Positions 19,812 to 29,838 of a stretch of DNA of 64,000 nt are shown here, piece by piece. Origin of the DNA: Hafnia alvei (lineage in GTDB: Bacteria; Pseudomonadota; Gammaproteobacteria; Enterobacterales; Enterobacteriaceae); NCBI RefSeq assembly GCF_034424155.1, contig NZ_CP139992.1, forward strand, positions 822,012-886,011, in the 5' to 3' direction. Below the pieces are notes generated by a model, which was not told where the DNA came from, did not search any database, and saw only the letters and a program-made list of their open reading frames with translations. Made by a program: the position numbers and the translations under genes. Within the stretch, counting starts at the first letter, position 1. The number at the start of each line of letters is the position of its first letter.

Positions 19812-19888
19812 GCACCCATAGCTCAGCTGGATAGAGTACTCGGCTACGAACCGAGCGGTCGGAAGTTCGAATCTTCCTGGGTGCACCA
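19812..19888 (+). tRNA. tRNA-Arg (ACG), copy 1
   Basis: 77 nt cloverleaf, acceptor GCACCCA / TGGGTGC, anticodon ACG in CGGCTACGAACCG, CCA encoded. Corresponds to the argQ/argZ/argY/argV type, which has four copies in E. coli at this place. Confidence 0.97.
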
Positions 19889-19943
19889 TTATTGATTGTG
19901 GTGCTAGAAATTTATCAGCGTCGCAATATCAGCAGTATCCTGT

Positions 19944-20020
19944 GCACCCATAGCTCAGCTGGATAGAGTACTCGGCTACGAACCGAGCGGTCGGAAGTTC
20001 GAATCTTCCTGGGTGCACCA
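19944..20020 (+). tRNA. tRNA-Arg (ACG), copy 2
   Basis: Identical over 77 nt to the copy at 19812-19888, separated by a 55-base spacer. Confidence 0.97.
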
Positions 20021-20090
20021 TATTTCACAATACTTACCGCGAATGCTGAATTGCATAGTGATTAAGTGTTGCCGGTAGCACAAACGATGA

Positions 20091-20157
20091 TAACGTTGCT
20101 TTAGCAACGGCCCGTAGGGCGAAACGTTCGCGTTGAGTCATCTTCCTGGGTGCACCA
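20091..20157 (+). pseudogene. tRNA-Arg 3'-end relic with small hairpins
   Basis: Bases 20140-20157 repeat the last 18 nt of the two tRNA-Arg genes, including CCA (atcttcctgggtgcacca), without any tRNA body before them. Just upstream are two compact hairpins, CGTTGC/GCAACG (20094-20109) and GCCC/GGGC (20110-20120). It is either the remains of a third tRNA-Arg copy or a tail-bearing spacer repeat of the kind found after E. coli tyrT. An RNase P or RNase E processed fragment could come from it. Confidence 0.8.
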
Positions 20158-20270
20158 TATTTGGTTTCTCTGAGGTAAAATACCTTGTCGTATGATAGTC
20201 AGAGAGACTGATGACACTAAGAGAGTGAGGCGCTTGCGCCGAATAACCTCCCAGATATGTCATCTTAAGA

Positions 20271-20296
20271 CCTCGTCATTGACGGGGTTTTTTTTT
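20271..20296 (+). terminator. Terminator of the tRNA operon
   Basis: Stem CCTCGTC / GACGGGG (20271-20277 with 20281-20287, one G-U pair), then nine T. Confidence 0.88.
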
Positions 20297-20454
20297 ATCT
20301 AAAATCCACCGTGCATAGTATTTTTCGGCAGAATTTTTCCTCATATCCATTGTCTTTTCAATTAATTCCCCCTGAAACTCTCAGAGCGACAACGTAATAG
20401 CTTTGCGTTAAAGTAACCTTCCATATATTCACCATCGTTACGGAGCTGCAATCA

Positions 20455-21021
20455 ATGTACGATCGCTTTCAAGGACTGATTTTTGATATGGACGGCACTT
20501 TACTCGATACCGAGCCTACGCATCGTCTGGCTTGGCGGCAGGTGCTTTCCCAATATGGAATGACTTACGACGAACATGCGATGGTGGCACTGAATGGCTC
20601 CCCAACTTGGCGTATTGCCCAAGTTATTATAGAAAATAACCAAGCGGATATGGATCCACATCATCTTGCTGCATTGAAAACGGCTGCGGTAGAAGCCATG
20701 TTACTGGATAGCGTAACGCCGCTTCCGTTGATCGATGTGGTACGAGCCTATAAAGGCAAAAGGCCGATGGCAGTGGGAACCGGAAGTGAACACCGGATGG
20801 CAGATGCATTGTTGCGCCATTTGGGATTGCGTGATTGTTTTCAAGCGATTGTCGGTGCCGATGATGTTAAGCGGCATAAGCCAGAACCAGATACATTCTT
20901 ACGCTGCGCGGAGCTTATCGGCGTAGCGCCTAAAGATTGTGTTGTGTTTGAAGATGCTGATTTTGGCATTCAAGCTGCTCAGAGCGCCAATATGGCGTGG
21001 GTTGACGTGCGTAAGTTGTAA
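20455..21021 (+). CDS. yqaB: HAD-family fructose-1-phosphate / 6-phosphogluconate phosphatase
   Basis: Small haloacid-dehalogenase phosphatase of 188 residues, as in E. coli. Motif I is LIFDMDGTLLDTEPTH (nucleophile Asp near residue 11), motif II is VGTGS, and motif IV VVFEDADFGIQAA carries the metal-binding acids. Its TAA shares one base with the ATG of yqaA, so the two are an operon. Confidence 0.92.
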   Translation: MYDRFQGLIFDMDGTLLDTEPTHRLAWRQVLSQYGMTYDEHAMVALNGSPTWRIAQVIIENNQADMDPHHLAALKTAAVEAMLLDSVTPLPLIDVVRAYKGKRPMAVGTGSEHRMADALLRHLGLRDCFQAIVGADDVKRHKPEPDTFLRCAELIGVAPKDCVVFEDADFGIQAAQSANMAWVDVRKL

Positions 21022-21449
21022 TGAGTTCTCTCCTGACATTAGGCGCTATGTTTGCCAGTAGTTTCACTAGCGCGACGTTATTGCCGGGAAATTCAGAAAT
21101 TGTTTTAACTGCCTTGCTGTTAGCGGGGCAGGTTTCTCCGTGGTGGTTAGTGCTGACAGCGATTGTTGGCAATATTCTGGGCGGATTAACAAATGTCATC
21201 ATTGGTCGTCTGCTGTCGGACATGAAACCGCAGCGGGGGTTACAGCTGTCGTTACGCTGGTTACAACGCTATGGCGCGGTAACATTGTTGCTCAGTTGGG
21301 TGCCCATCATTGGTGATTTACTCTGTGTGTTAGCAGGTTGGCTGCGAATGCCGTGGGTACCCGTAGCGCTTTATCTCAGTATCGGGAAAGCGGTGCGTTA
21401 TGTGGTGTTAGCATGGCTGACGCTGCAGGGTATGTCATGGTGGTCATAA
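21021..21449 (+). CDS. yqaA: Inner-membrane DedA/VTT-like protein YqaA
   Basis: 142 residues with about four hydrophobic segments and the signature LFASSFTSATLLPGNSE-like N-terminus (here MFASSFTSATLLPGNSE), a re-entrant segment GNILGGLTNVIIGR and WVPIIGDLLCVLAGWLR. The family is related to DedA/VTT lipid scramblase-type proteins; exact function is not known. Start overlaps the yqaB stop by one base. The gene order yqaB-yqaA-gshA is that of E. coli. Confidence 0.9.
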   Translation: MSSLLTLGAMFASSFTSATLLPGNSEIVLTALLLAGQVSPWWLVLTAIVGNILGGLTNVIIGRLLSDMKPQRGLQLSLRWLQRYGAVTLLLSWVPIIGDLLCVLAGWLRMPWVPVALYLSIGKAVRYVVLAWLTLQGMSWWS

Positions 21450-21519
21450 GCGAGAGTGGAAACGCTCAGCGGCAGAACATGAATGCTGGCAGTTATTATT
21501 TGATTAGCGGGAGGTCGAC

Positions 21520-23091
21520 TTGATCCCGGACGTATCTAAAGCACTGACTTGGCTGGAGTCGCATCCAGATGCCCTTAACGGAATTCGACGCGGAATTGAG
21601 CGTGAAACGCTTCGTGTAACGCCTGAAGGCCAATTGGCCGCTTCTGGTCACCCAGAAATATTGGGTAAAGCGTTGACTCATCCTTGGATAACCACTGACT
21701 TTGCCGAGTCTTTGCTGGAGTTTATTACTCCAGTCGATCCCAGCATCGATCATATGCTTTCCTTCTTAACGGATATTCATCGCTATGTAGCGCGTAATTT
21801 AGGCTCAGAGCGTATGTGGCCAATGAGTATGCCGTGCTTTATCAATAAAGAAGAAGATATTGTACTGGCACAGTATGGGTCATCAAACGTTGGTCGATTT
21901 AAAACGTTGTACCGCGAAGGTTTGAAGAATCGCTACGGTGCGCTGATGCAAACCATTTCTGGCGTGCACTATAATTTCTCGCTGCCCATTGATTTTTGGC
22001 GCGCATGGGCTGGCGTTGAAGATGCAGAAAGTGGTAAAGAGCAGATCTCCGCGGGCTATTTCCGCCTGATCCGTAACTATTATCGCTTTGGCTGGGTGAT
22101 CCCGTATCTGTTTGGTGCCTCACCGGCAATTTGTTCATCGTTCTTGAACGGTCGTGAAACCAATATTCCATTCGAGCGTGATGGGCATATGCTATATCTG
22201 CCTTATGCAACCTCGCTGCGTTTGAGTGATTTAGGTTATACCAACAAATCGCAGAACGATTTAGGTATCACGTTCAACAACCTGCCTGATTATGTCACCG
22301 CGTTGAAAAAAGCGATTCATACGCCATCACCTGAGTTTGCTAAGCTTGGTGTGAAGGTGGATGGTCATTATCGCCAGCTCAATGCCAATGTTTTGCAGAT
22401 CGAAAATGAACTCTACGCGCCGATTCGTCCAAAACGAGTGACTAAAGGCGATGAGTCACCGTCCGATGCGCTGTTGCGTGGCGGAATTGAATATATAGAA
22501 GTGCGCTCTCTGGATATCAATCCATTTACGGCTATCGGCGTGAATGCTGAGCAGTCACGCTTCTTGGATCTTTTCTTGATTTGGTGTGTACTGGCTGATG
22601 CGCCTGAAATGAGCAGTGATGAACTGCTGTGTACGCGTAAAAACTGGAATCGCGTGATCCTTGAAGGGCGTAAGCCTGGCCAAACTATTGGTATTGGCTG
22701 TGATACCGAGCGCCAGCCGCTTGCGAAAGTCGGTAAAGAGTTGTTTGCTGATTTGCAGCGCGTTGCTGAAGTATTAGATAGTATCAATGGGAATAAGCAA
22801 TATCAGCAGGTTTGCACTAAGCTGGTAGCCTGTTTCGAAGATGCTTCATTGACCTATTCTGCTCAGGTACTGGAGCAGATGAAAGAAAAAGGTGTGGGTG
22901 GATTTGGTCGTGAATTGTCAGAACGTTATCGCGAACAGTTGAGCTCAGAGCCATTGGAAGTATTAACCGAAGAACAGTTGCAGCAGCAGGTGGAAGCGTC
23001 GATTAAACGTCAGGCCGCTATGGAAACTCAGGATTCAATGCCGGGTGCTATGGGGTTTGAGGAGTATCTACACTTACACGCTGGGCGCTAG
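21520..23091 (+). CDS. gshA: Glutamate--cysteine ligase
   Basis: First step of glutathione synthesis (ATP-dependent gamma-glutamylcysteine formation). 523 residues from a TTG start at 21520 preceded by GGGAGG; TTG is also used in E. coli gshA and keeps expression low. Conserved stretches include [39 protein letters not shown] and [13 protein letters not shown]. Confidence 0.96.
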   Translation: MIPDVSKALTWLESHPDALNGIRRGIERETLRVTPEGQLAASGHPEILGKALTHPWITTDFAESLLEFITPVDPSIDHMLSFLTDIHRYVARNLGSERMWPMSMPCFINKEEDIVLAQYGSSNVGRFKTLYREGLKNRYGALMQTISGVHYNFSLPIDFWRAWAGVEDAESGKEQISAGYFRLIRNYYRFGWVIPYLFGASPAICSSFLNGRETNIPFERDGHMLYLPYATSLRLSDLGYTNKSQNDLGITFNNLPDYVTALKKAIHTPSPEFAKLGVKVDGHYRQLNANVLQIENELYAPIRPKRVTKGDESPSDALLRGGIEYIEVRSLDINPFTAIGVNAEQSRFLDLFLIWCVLADAPEMSSDELLCTRKNWNRVILEGRKPGQTIGIGCDTERQPLAKVGKELFADLQRVAEVLDSINGNKQYQQVCTKLVACFEDASLTYSAQVLEQMKEKGVGGFGRELSERYREQLSSEPLEVLTEEQLQQQVEASIKRQAAMETQDSMPGAMGFEEYLHLHAGR

Positions 23092-23095
23092 AAAA

Positions 23096-23169
23096 GAAAA
23101 AGGCCACAATACCTGTGGCCAAAATAGCATCTCTGTAGCAGGGATGATGATAACAAATGCGCGTCTTTC
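23096..23169 (-). ncRNA. micA: MicA small RNA (sigma-E regulon)
   Basis: Lies between gshA and luxS on the minus strand, the E. coli location. The transcript starts GAAAGACGCGCATTTGTTAT and continues ATCATCCCTG, the known ompA-pairing region. It ends in the Rho-independent hairpin GGCCACA / TGTGGCC (23102-23108 with 23114-23120) and a U run. About 74 nt. The stretch between the seed and the terminator differs from E. coli, as expected for a less constrained linker. MicA acts with Hfq to block ompA and other porin messages during envelope stress. Confidence 0.93.
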
Positions 23170-23175
23170 ATATAT

Positions 23176-23205
23176 TCAGACTCGCTGAGTTAGAAAAGGT
23201 TTCAT
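23176..23205 (-). promoter_or_regulatory. Sigma-E type promoter of micA
   Basis: On the minus strand a -35-like GAAACCTT (around 23197-23204) and a -10 TCTGA (23176-23180) are separated by about 16 bases, and the RNA start G follows 6 bases after the -10. This fits the sigma-E consensus GGAACTT / TCTGA with two mismatches in the -35. Confidence 0.75.
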
Positions 23206-23248
23206 AAAACCGAAAAAAAATTCATTTTTTTTATGAGGAGGTGACGAA

Positions 23249-23764
23249 ATGCCACTACTGGATAGCTTCACTGTAGACCATACGCGTATGGCGGCACCTG
23301 CGGTGCGTGTAGCAAAAAATATGAAAACCCCGCATGGCGACAACATCACGGTCTTCGATTTGCGTTTTTGTCACCCGAACCAAGAGATCTTGCCTGAGCG
23401 CGGTATCCATACTCTTGAACATCTATTTGCCGGTTTCATGCGCGATCATCTGAACGGTAACGGCGTGGAGATTATCGATATTTCTCCAATGGGCTGCCGT
23501 ACCGGGTTCTACATGAGCTTGATTGGTACGCCTGAAGAGTCTCGCGTGGCTAATGCGTGGAAAGCGGCTATGGAAGATGTGCTGAAGGTGACTGACCAGC
23601 GTAAAATTCCTGAACTTAATGAATACCAGTGCGGAACCTATTCCATGCACTCATTGCAGGAAGCGCATGAGATTGCTCGCCATATCCTAGAGAAAGGTGT
23701 TGGGGTTAACCACAACGACGATCTCGCCCTGCCTAAAGAAAAACTGGCCGAGCTGCATATCTAG
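23249..23764 (+). CDS. luxS: S-ribosylhomocysteine lyase LuxS (AI-2 synthase)
   Basis: Cleaves S-ribosylhomocysteine to homocysteine and DPD, the precursor of autoinducer 2. 171 residues. The zinc site HTLEHLFAG and the downstream Cys in PMGCRTGFY are intact. The strong ribosome site GAGGAGGTGAC precedes the ATG. The divergent micA gene occupies most of the upstream region, so the luxS 5' leader can be antisense to MicA. Confidence 0.97.
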   Translation: MPLLDSFTVDHTRMAAPAVRVAKNMKTPHGDNITVFDLRFCHPNQEILPERGIHTLEHLFAGFMRDHLNGNGVEIIDISPMGCRTGFYMSLIGTPEESRVANAWKAAMEDVLKVTDQRKIPELNEYQCGTYSMHSLQEAHEIARHILEKGVGVNHNDDLALPKEKLAELHI

Positions 23765-23790
23765 TCTCGTTTTCTCTAAACGCAAGACAC

Positions 23791-23817
23791 AAAAAAGGCG
23801 CTGAATGCGCCTTTTTT
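23791..23817. terminator. Bidirectional terminator between luxS and corB
   Basis: AAAAAAGGCGC TGAAT GCGCCTTTTTT, a five-base-pair GC stem with matching A and T runs; serves convergent luxS and corB. Confidence 0.9.
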
Positions 23818-23832
23818 AATGGGGGAATTGGG

Positions 23833-25134
23833 CTACGAGCTATAGCGCTCGCTGTCCTCATTGGTTTTCTTACGCGCCACTGACGAAACGCGAACCTGTT
23901 TAATCATATTGTCTTGCACATCAAGGATTTGGATATGATATTGGCCAATGTTGACGTGAGCGCCTGGCAGTGGAATATCTTCTAATTCTTCAAGCAGCAT
24001 GCCGTTCATGGTGCGAGGACCATCTGCTGGAAGCGTCCAGTTGAATGCCTTATTGAGCTCACGAATATTGGCGGTTCCATCAACAAGCACAGAGCCATCA
24101 CTTTGCGGCATAACCTCTTCAGCTAAAGAGGGGGACATCGACGTAGTGAAGTCGCCGACAATTTCCTCGAGGATATCTTCAACGGAAACTAATCCTTTGA
24201 TATCACCGTATTCATCCACCACGATGCCCATTTTTTCTTTGTTACGCTGGAATTTGAGCAGTTGAACGCTGAGATGAGTACTTTCTGGAATGTAATAAAT
24301 TTCGTCAGCGGCACGCAGTAAGTTCTCTTTATTGAACTCTTTCTTTTCAATCATCAGGCGGTAGGCTTCGCGCACACGCAGCATGCCAATCGAATCATCA
24401 AGTGAGCCGCGGTATAAGACGATGCGTCCGTGTGGTGAATGCGTCAGCTGGCGCAGGATTGATTTCCAGTCATCATTGATATCAATACCGACGATTTCAT
24501 TGCGCGGCACCATAATGTCGTCGACGGTCACTTTTTCAAGATCCAAAACTGAAATCAGCATGTCCTGATTACGACGTGAAATCTGTGAATTGGATTCGTT
24601 CACGATAGACCGAAGTTCATCTTTACTCACTGCGTCGCTTGGATGCGCTGTGGCTCGGATCCCAAACATGCGCAGCAGAATGCGTGTAATGCCGTTTAGA
24701 AACCAAACTAACGGCATCATGATTTTTTGCAGCGGCAGCAATAACACACTGCTTGGGAAAGCGACTCTTTCGGGATTGAGCGCGGCAAACGTTTTTGGCA
24801 GCACTTCGGCAAACACTAACACCACGAAGGTCAGAACGCCGGTTGCAATAGCTACGCCTGCGTTTCCATACAAACGGATACCGACAATAGTTGCTAAGGC
24901 TGAGGCCAAAATATTGACGAGGTTGTTGCCGATGAGCACCAAACTGATGAGGCGATCGGGATGTTTAAGTAGTTTTTCAACACGACGAGCGGAACGTGAT
25001 CCCTGCTTGGAGAGATGGCGGAGGCGGTAGCGGTTGAGTGTCATCATCCCTGTTTCTGAAGCAGAAAAATAGGCTGAGACAATGACCATAATTACCAGAA
25101 TGGTAATCAGTGTACCCGTAGAGACGTGCTCCAA
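23833..25134 (-). CDS. corB: CorB/YfjD family transporter-associated protein (CNNM/HlyC-CorC)
   Basis: Inner-membrane protein of the CNNM family linked to Mg/Co efflux. The best start is TTG at 25134 (reading M/L-EHVSTGTL), eight bases after AAGGA; a GTG at 25167 has no ribosome site and lies in a hairpin. This gives 433 residues: a DUF21 membrane domain with three to four helices (about 1-180), two CBS domains (about 190-320, with DDIMVPRNEIVGID and VVDEYGDIKGLVSVEDILEEIVGD) and a C-terminal CorC_HlyC domain. Transcribed after ypjD. Confidence 0.9.
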   Translation of the reverse strand: MEHVSTGTLITILVIMVIVSAYFSASETGMMTLNRYRLRHLSKQGSRSARRVEKLLKHPDRLISLVLIGNNLVNILASALATIVGIRLYGNAGVAIATGVLTFVVLVFAEVLPKTFAALNPERVAFPSSVLLLPLQKIMMPLVWFLNGITRILLRMFGIRATAHPSDAVSKDELRSIVNESNSQISRRNQDMLISVLDLEKVTVDDIMVPRNEIVGIDINDDWKSILRQLTHSPHGRIVLYRGSLDDSIGMLRVREAYRLMIEKKEFNKENLLRAADEIYYIPESTHLSVQLLKFQRNKEKMGIVVDEYGDIKGLVSVEDILEEIVGDFTTSMSPSLAEEVMPQSDGSVLVDGTANIRELNKAFNWTLPADGPRTMNGMLLEELEDIPLPGAHVNIGQYHIQILDVQDNMIKQVRVSSVARKKTNEDSERYSS

Positions 25135-25163
25135 GGAGGTGTTCCTTATAACGATTGAACGGT

Positions 25164-25187
25164 TCACCCCGTGGTATCACGGGGTGA
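25164..25187 (-). promoter_or_regulatory. Perfect ten-base-pair hairpin between ypjD and corB
   Basis: Stem TCACCCCGTG / CACGGGGTGA with loop GTAT (25164-25173 with 25178-25187). No U run follows, so it is more likely an mRNA stability or processing element, or a partial terminator, in the ypjD-corB message. Confidence 0.6.
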
Positions 25188-25205
25188 GCGAAAAAGGGAG
25201 GGGAG

Positions 25206-25997
25206 TTAGTTTACCATGACTTCCTGAAGAAGACGGCTGCCAAAATAAGCCATCGTCAGTAAAAATGCGCCCAGCAAGCTGAACCATACGACGCGGCGTC
25301 CACGCCAGCCTTCGCGGAAGTGCCCCCACAGTAATAAAACATAGACAAACCATGCCAAAATCGACAGTACGGCTTTATGCACGTTTTCTTTGCTGAATAA
25401 GTTATCCATGTACAACATGCCAGTGCACAGGGTGAGTGTGAGTAGCACAACACCGACCTGCGTAATATGAAACATTTTGCGTTCGATGCTCATCAAAGGT
25501 GGCATATCGGCGGTAAAGGTGAGTTTTTTGTTTTTCAGCAGATAGTCGAGCAGCGCAAGCTGTAGGGCATAGAGCGCAGCAATGATCAGCGTTGCGTAAG
25601 AGAACAGCGCCAGACCAATGTGAATCATCAGAGACGGCGTCGTTTCTAGATGGGTAATGAACTCCCCTGGAACGAAGCTGGCGAGCCCAAGATTAATCAA
25701 GGCAAAACTGTATACAATCGGCAGTAAAAACCAGCCACGGTCACGTGAGGCGACAACAGTCATCACAAAACAGATCATCAGGCTTACGATCGAACCAATG
25801 TTCAGTAAGCTAAGATTTTGTCCGGTGGTGACATCAAAAACGCGAGCCTGTAGTGCAACGGCGTGGCTGATGAGCGCAATAGCGGCGAACAAAAGCGCCA
25901 AGCGGCGATAGGCTCGGTTGTTTTGTACCAGACTCGGAATGATTAAGCCGAGGCTGAGTAAGTAGGAAATCATGGCCAATATGGCAAATGCAGGCAT
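25206..25997 (-). CDS. ypjD: Inner-membrane protein YpjD (cytochrome c assembly/HemX-like)
   Basis: 263 residues with about eight hydrophobic helices from the N-terminus (MPAFAILAMISYLLSLGLII) to the C-terminus (SLLGAFLLTMAYFGSRLLQE). It belongs to the CcsA/HemX-like permease family; the role in E. coli is not firmly established. Divergent from ffh with about 165 bases between them, as in E. coli, and followed by corB. Confidence 0.9.
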   Translation of the reverse strand: MPAFAILAMISYLLSLGLIIPSLVQNNRAYRRLALLFAAIALISHAVALQARVFDVTTGQNLSLLNIGSIVSLMICFVMTVVASRDRGWFLLPIVYSFALINLGLASFVPGEFITHLETTPSLMIHIGLALFSYATLIIAALYALQLALLDYLLKNKKLTFTADMPPLMSIERKMFHITQVGVVLLTLTLCTGMLYMDNLFSKENVHKAVLSILAWFVYVLLLWGHFREGWRGRRVVWFSLLGAFLLTMAYFGSRLLQEVMVN

Positions 25998-26164
25998 GGT
26001 GAATTTGGCATTATCAGAGTGAATTATGAGGCCAGTATAGCGTTAGCCGCGTCACGCTCCAACCAATCCGCGCAGCAAGGAGGAGAAAGGTGCCATCTTC
26101 GTGTTATACTCGCCGCCATCTACGTCGTCGCCTTGACGGCCAGTCTTAACGTTGAGCAGAAACA

Positions 26165-27526
26165 ATGTTTGAAAATTTAAGCGATCGATTGTCGCGCTCA
26201 TTGCGCAACATCAGCGGCCGCGGGCGGCTGACCGAAGAAAATATCAAAGACACATTGCGTGAAGTACGCATGGCATTACTGGAAGCGGACGTTGCGCTGC
26301 CGGTAGTCCGTGACTTCATCAATCGTGTTAAAGAAAGTGCCGTAGGGCACGAAGTGAACAAAAGTCTGACCCCAGGGCAAGAGTTCGTCAAAATCGTTAA
26401 AAACGAACTGACGAACGCCATGGGCGAAGTGAACACCGAGCTGAATCTCGCCGCACAGCCGCCTGCTGTTGTGTTGATGGCAGGTTTGCAAGGCGCGGGT
26501 AAAACAACCAGCGTGGGTAAACTCGGTAAGTTTCTTAAAGAGAAACATAAGAAGAAAGTGTTGGTGGTTTCTGCCGACGTTTATCGCCCAGCGGCGATTA
26601 AACAGCTAGAAACCTTGGCTCAGCAAGTGAGCATCGATTTCTTCCCGTCCGATGTTAAAGAGAAGCCAATCGAGATTGTTAGCCGTGCTTTACAGCATGC
26701 TAAGCAGAAATTTTATGATGTTCTGATCGTCGATACCGCGGGTCGTTTGCACGTTGACGAAGCGATGATGGACGAGATCAAACAGGTTCATGCCGCGATT
26801 AATCCGGTTGAAACGCTGTTTGTTGTTGATGCCATGACCGGTCAGGATGCGGCGAACACCGCCAAAGCCTTTAATGAAGCGCTGCCGTTAACCGGCGTGG
26901 TGCTGACAAAGGTCGATGGTGATGCGCGCGGTGGTGCGGCTTTATCTATTCGCCATATCACGGGTAAACCGATCAAGTTCTTGGGCGTGGGTGAAAAGAC
27001 CGAAGCGCTGGAACCGTTCTACCCAGACCGTGTGGCTTCTCGTATTCTTGGTATGGGTGACGTTCTGTCGCTTATCGAAGATATTGAGAGCAAAGTTGAC
27101 CGTGCGCAGGCCGAGAAGCTGGCACAGAAACTGAAGAAAGGTGATGGCTTCGATCTCACCGACTTTATGGATCAGCTTAAGCAAATGCGTAACATGGGTG
27201 GGATGACCTCAATGCTGGCAAAAATGCCAGGCATGGGGCAACTACCAGAAAACGTTAAATCTCAGATGGATGACAAACTCTTGGTGCGTATGGAAGCGAT
27301 TATTAGCTCCATGACGCTGAAAGAGCGTGCCAACCCAGAAATTATCAAGGGCTCGCGTAAACGTCGTATCGCGCAGGGTTCTGGTATGCAAGTGCAGGAC
27401 GTCAACCGTTTACTTAAACAATTTGATGAAATGCAGCGTATGATGAAGAAGATGAAGAAAGGCGGCTTGTCGAAAATGATGCGTGGCATGAAAGGTATGA
27501 TGCCACCCGGATTCCCTGGTCGTTAA
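26165..27526 (+). CDS. ffh: Signal recognition particle protein Ffh
   Basis: GTPase that with 4.5S RNA targets nascent membrane proteins to FtsY. 453 residues. N domain at the start, G domain with G1 [14 protein letters not shown] (about 102-115), DTAGR and [10 protein letters not shown], then a methionine-rich M domain ending [16 protein letters not shown]. Conserved position upstream of the rpsP operon. Confidence 0.97.
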   Translation: MFENLSDRLSRSLRNISGRGRLTEENIKDTLREVRMALLEADVALPVVRDFINRVKESAVGHEVNKSLTPGQEFVKIVKNELTNAMGEVNTELNLAAQPPAVVLMAGLQGAGKTTSVGKLGKFLKEKHKKKVLVVSADVYRPAAIKQLETLAQQVSIDFFPSDVKEKPIEIVSRALQHAKQKFYDVLIVDTAGRLHVDEAMMDEIKQVHAAINPVETLFVVDAMTGQDAANTAKAFNEALPLTGVVLTKVDGDARGGAALSIRHITGKPIKFLGVGEKTEALEPFYPDRVASRILGMGDVLSLIEDIESKVDRAQAEKLAQKLKKGDGFDLTDFMDQLKQMRNMGGMTSMLAKMPGMGQLPENVKSQMDDKLLVRMEAIISSMTLKERANPEIIKGSRKRRIAQGSGMQVQDVNRLLKQFDEMQRMMKKMKKGGLSKMMRGMKGMMPPGFPGR

Positions 27527-27553
27527 TCCCTCCTTTTGCCTATTTTAGCAACT

Positions 27554-27588
27554 GCAACCGGGGCGTAAGTACGCTTTCGGTTGCTTTT
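27554..27588 (+). terminator. ffh terminator
   Basis: Outer stem GCAACCG / CGGTTGC (27554-27560 with 27578-27584) with a nested GCGTA/TACGC stem, followed by TTTT. Confidence 0.8.
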
Positions 27589-27630
27589 CGCGCCAAAGTG
27601 AGTAAAATTTTCGGGCTTTTATGTTCGTTA

Positions 27631-27677
27631 AGAACAACAGACACCGGACTCCGTTCCTCGATGGGGTCTGGTGTTCT
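27631..27677 (+). promoter_or_regulatory. Long hairpin in the rpsP leader
   Basis: The segment AGAACAACAGACACC at 27631 pairs with GGGGTCTGGTGTTCT ending at 27677 with about 13 of 15 positions matched. It ends 19 bases before the rpsP start, so it lies in the operon leader and could affect rpsP translation or act as an attenuator. Role is inference. Confidence 0.5.
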
Positions 27678-27696
27678 ATTAACTAATGAGGATGTT

Positions 27697-27945
27697 ATGG
27701 TAACAATTCGTTTAGCTCGTGGCGGCGCTAAAAAGCGTCCGTTCTATCAAGTAGTAGTAACTGACAGCCGTAATGCACGTGACGGCCGTTTCATCGAGCG
27801 TGTTGGCTTCTTCAACCCGCTGGCGGCAGGTCAGGCAGAATCTCTGCGTCTGGATCTGGATCGCGTAAACCACTGGGTTGGTTTGGGCGCTACTGTTTCT
27901 GATCGCGTTTCTGCGCTGATCAAAGAAGCTAAGAAAGCTGCTTAA
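27697..27945 (+). CDS. rpsP: 30S ribosomal protein S16
   Basis: 82 residues starting [20 protein letters not shown], the family length. The ATG at 27697 follows GAGGATGTT; a longer frame from 27598 is only leader sequence. First gene of the rpsP-rimM-trmD-rplS operon. Confidence 0.97.
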   Translation: MVTIRLARGGAKKRPFYQVVVTDSRNARDGRFIERVGFFNPLAAGQAESLRLDLDRVNHWVGLGATVSDRVSALIKEAKKAA

Positions 27946-27963
27946 TCCGTTGCGGTGGTCACA

Positions 27964-28497
27964 ATGAGCAAACAACTTACTAATCCCGTGGTACTCGGGA
28001 AACTGGGTTCTTCATATGGTATTCGCGGTTGGCTCAGAGTGTTTTCATCCACCGAAGACGCCGAAAGCATTTTTGAATATCAGCCGTGGTTTATCCAGCA
28101 GGCTGGTCAGTGGCAGCATGTCGAGCTAGAAAGCTGGAAGCGCCACAATCAGGATTTGGTTATCAAAATCAAAGGTGTTGATGACCGAGATGCGGCGAAT
28201 GCGCTAACGAATCGTGAGATCGTAGTGGAAGAGTCGCAATTGCCAGAGCTAGAAGATGGCGATTATTACTGGAAAGACCTTATGGGCTGCCAGGTAGTCA
28301 CCACTGCTGGATACGAGCTGGGTAAAATCATCGATATGATGGAAACCGGTTCTAATGACGTCATGGTCGTTAAGGCAAACCTGAAAGATGCATTCGGTAT
28401 CAAGGAGCGGTTGATTCCGTTCCTCGACGGGCAGGTAATCAAGAAAGTCGATCTCACTACTCGCATTGTTGAAGTAGATTGGGATCCTGGTTTTTAA
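27964..28497 (+). CDS. rimM: Ribosome maturation factor RimM
   Basis: Assists assembly of the 30S head domain, binding S19. 177 residues from ATG 27964 ([20 protein letters not shown]), with the N-terminal RimM barrel and a C-terminal PRC-barrel ([31 protein letters not shown]). Five residues shorter than E. coli near the N-terminus. Confidence 0.95.
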   Translation: MSKQLTNPVVLGKLGSSYGIRGWLRVFSSTEDAESIFEYQPWFIQQAGQWQHVELESWKRHNQDLVIKIKGVDDRDAANALTNREIVVEESQLPELEDGDYYWKDLMGCQVVTTAGYELGKIIDMMETGSNDVMVVKANLKDAFGIKERLIPFLDGQVIKKVDLTTRIVEVDWDPGF

Positions 28498-28563
28498 CCT
28501 CCAATTATTGGAAGGCGTGTAGCATCCGTTGTTGAAAGGGTATGGCGCTATGTGGATTGAGTT

Positions 28564-29331
28564 ATGTGGATCGGTATAGTTAGCTTATTTCCTGAGATGT
28601 TCCGCGCAATCACTGATTACGGGGTAACTAGCCGGGCTGTTAAGAATGGCCTGCTAAGCGTGCAGTGCTGGAGTCCACGAGACTTCACGCACGATCGGCA
28701 TCGTACCGTTGATGACCGTCCTTATGGCGGTGGTCCGGGGATGTTGATGATGGTGCAACCTTTACGGGAAGCTATCCACGCTGCAAAAGCAGCGGCAGGC
28801 GAAGGGGCGAAAGTGATTTATCTCTCGCCGCAGGGTCGCAAACTTGACCAGCAAGGTGTTTGCGAGCTGGCAACAAACGAGAAGTTAATTCTGGTTTGTG
28901 GTCGGTATGAAGGTATAGATGAGCGTGTAATCCAAACCGAAATTGATGAAGAATGGTCAATCGGAGATTACGTACTTAGCGGTGGTGAGCTTCCTGCTAT
29001 GACGCTGATTGATTCTGTCTCACGGTTTATTCCGGGAGTTTTGGGTCATCAAGCTTCAGCAGAAGAAGATTCATTTGCCGACGGACTGCTGGATTGTCCG
29101 CACTTTACACGCCCTGAAGTGTTAGAAGGCATGGAGGTACCGCCGGTTTTACTGTCGGGAAATCATGCAGAGATTCGTCGCTGGCGCTTGAAGCAGTCGC
29201 TGGGCCGTACCTGGCTTAGAAGACCTGAACTTCTAGAAAGCCTAGCTCTGACTGACGAGCAAGCGAAGCTGTTAGCCGAGTTCCGCAAGGAATATCGTCT
29301 AGAACAGCAAGACCATGAAGGGAACGTTTAA
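28564..29331 (+). CDS. trmD: tRNA (guanine-37-N1)-methyltransferase TrmD
   Basis: Makes m1G37 in tRNAs reading CNN/CGG codons and prevents +1 frameshifts. 255 residues. SPOUT trefoil knot motifs [13 protein letters not shown] and [14 protein letters not shown] are present and [13 protein letters not shown] lies near the N-terminus. Third gene of the rpsP operon. Confidence 0.97.
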   Translation: MWIGIVSLFPEMFRAITDYGVTSRAVKNGLLSVQCWSPRDFTHDRHRTVDDRPYGGGPGMLMMVQPLREAIHAAKAAAGEGAKVIYLSPQGRKLDQQGVCELATNEKLILVCGRYEGIDERVIQTEIDEEWSIGDYVLSGGELPAMTLIDSVSRFIPGVLGHQASAEEDSFADGLLDCPHFTRPEVLEGMEVPPVLLSGNHAEIRRWRLKQSLGRTWLRRPELLESLALTDEQAKLLAEFRKEYRLEQQDHEGNV

Positions 29332-29379
29332 GCGACTTGTTTATCAAGGCTGAACGACCCGATATATCAGTTTACCTAG

Positions 29380-29751
<372 letters not shown>

Positions 29752-29775
29752 GCAACATCCAAACGTTATTAGTTT

Positions 29776-29807
29776 TAAAGGGGTTAGCATTGCGCTAGCC
29801 CCTTTTT
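29776..29807 (+). terminator. rpsP-rplS operon terminator
   Basis: Stem GGGGTTAGC / GCTAGCCCC with one G-U pair, followed by seven T. Confidence 0.9.
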
Positions 29808-29838
29808 TTATGGCTGTTATCGCATGATTAAATGGCAC

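Noticed and set aside
19674-19889. Minus-strand frame with GRFELPTARF over tRNA-Ser and tRNA-Arg
   Set aside because: Same artefact: tRNA antisense read as protein.
23833-25167. GTG start of CorB at 25167
   Set aside because: No ribosome site and it lies in a stable hairpin; TTG 25134 with AAGGA is better supported.
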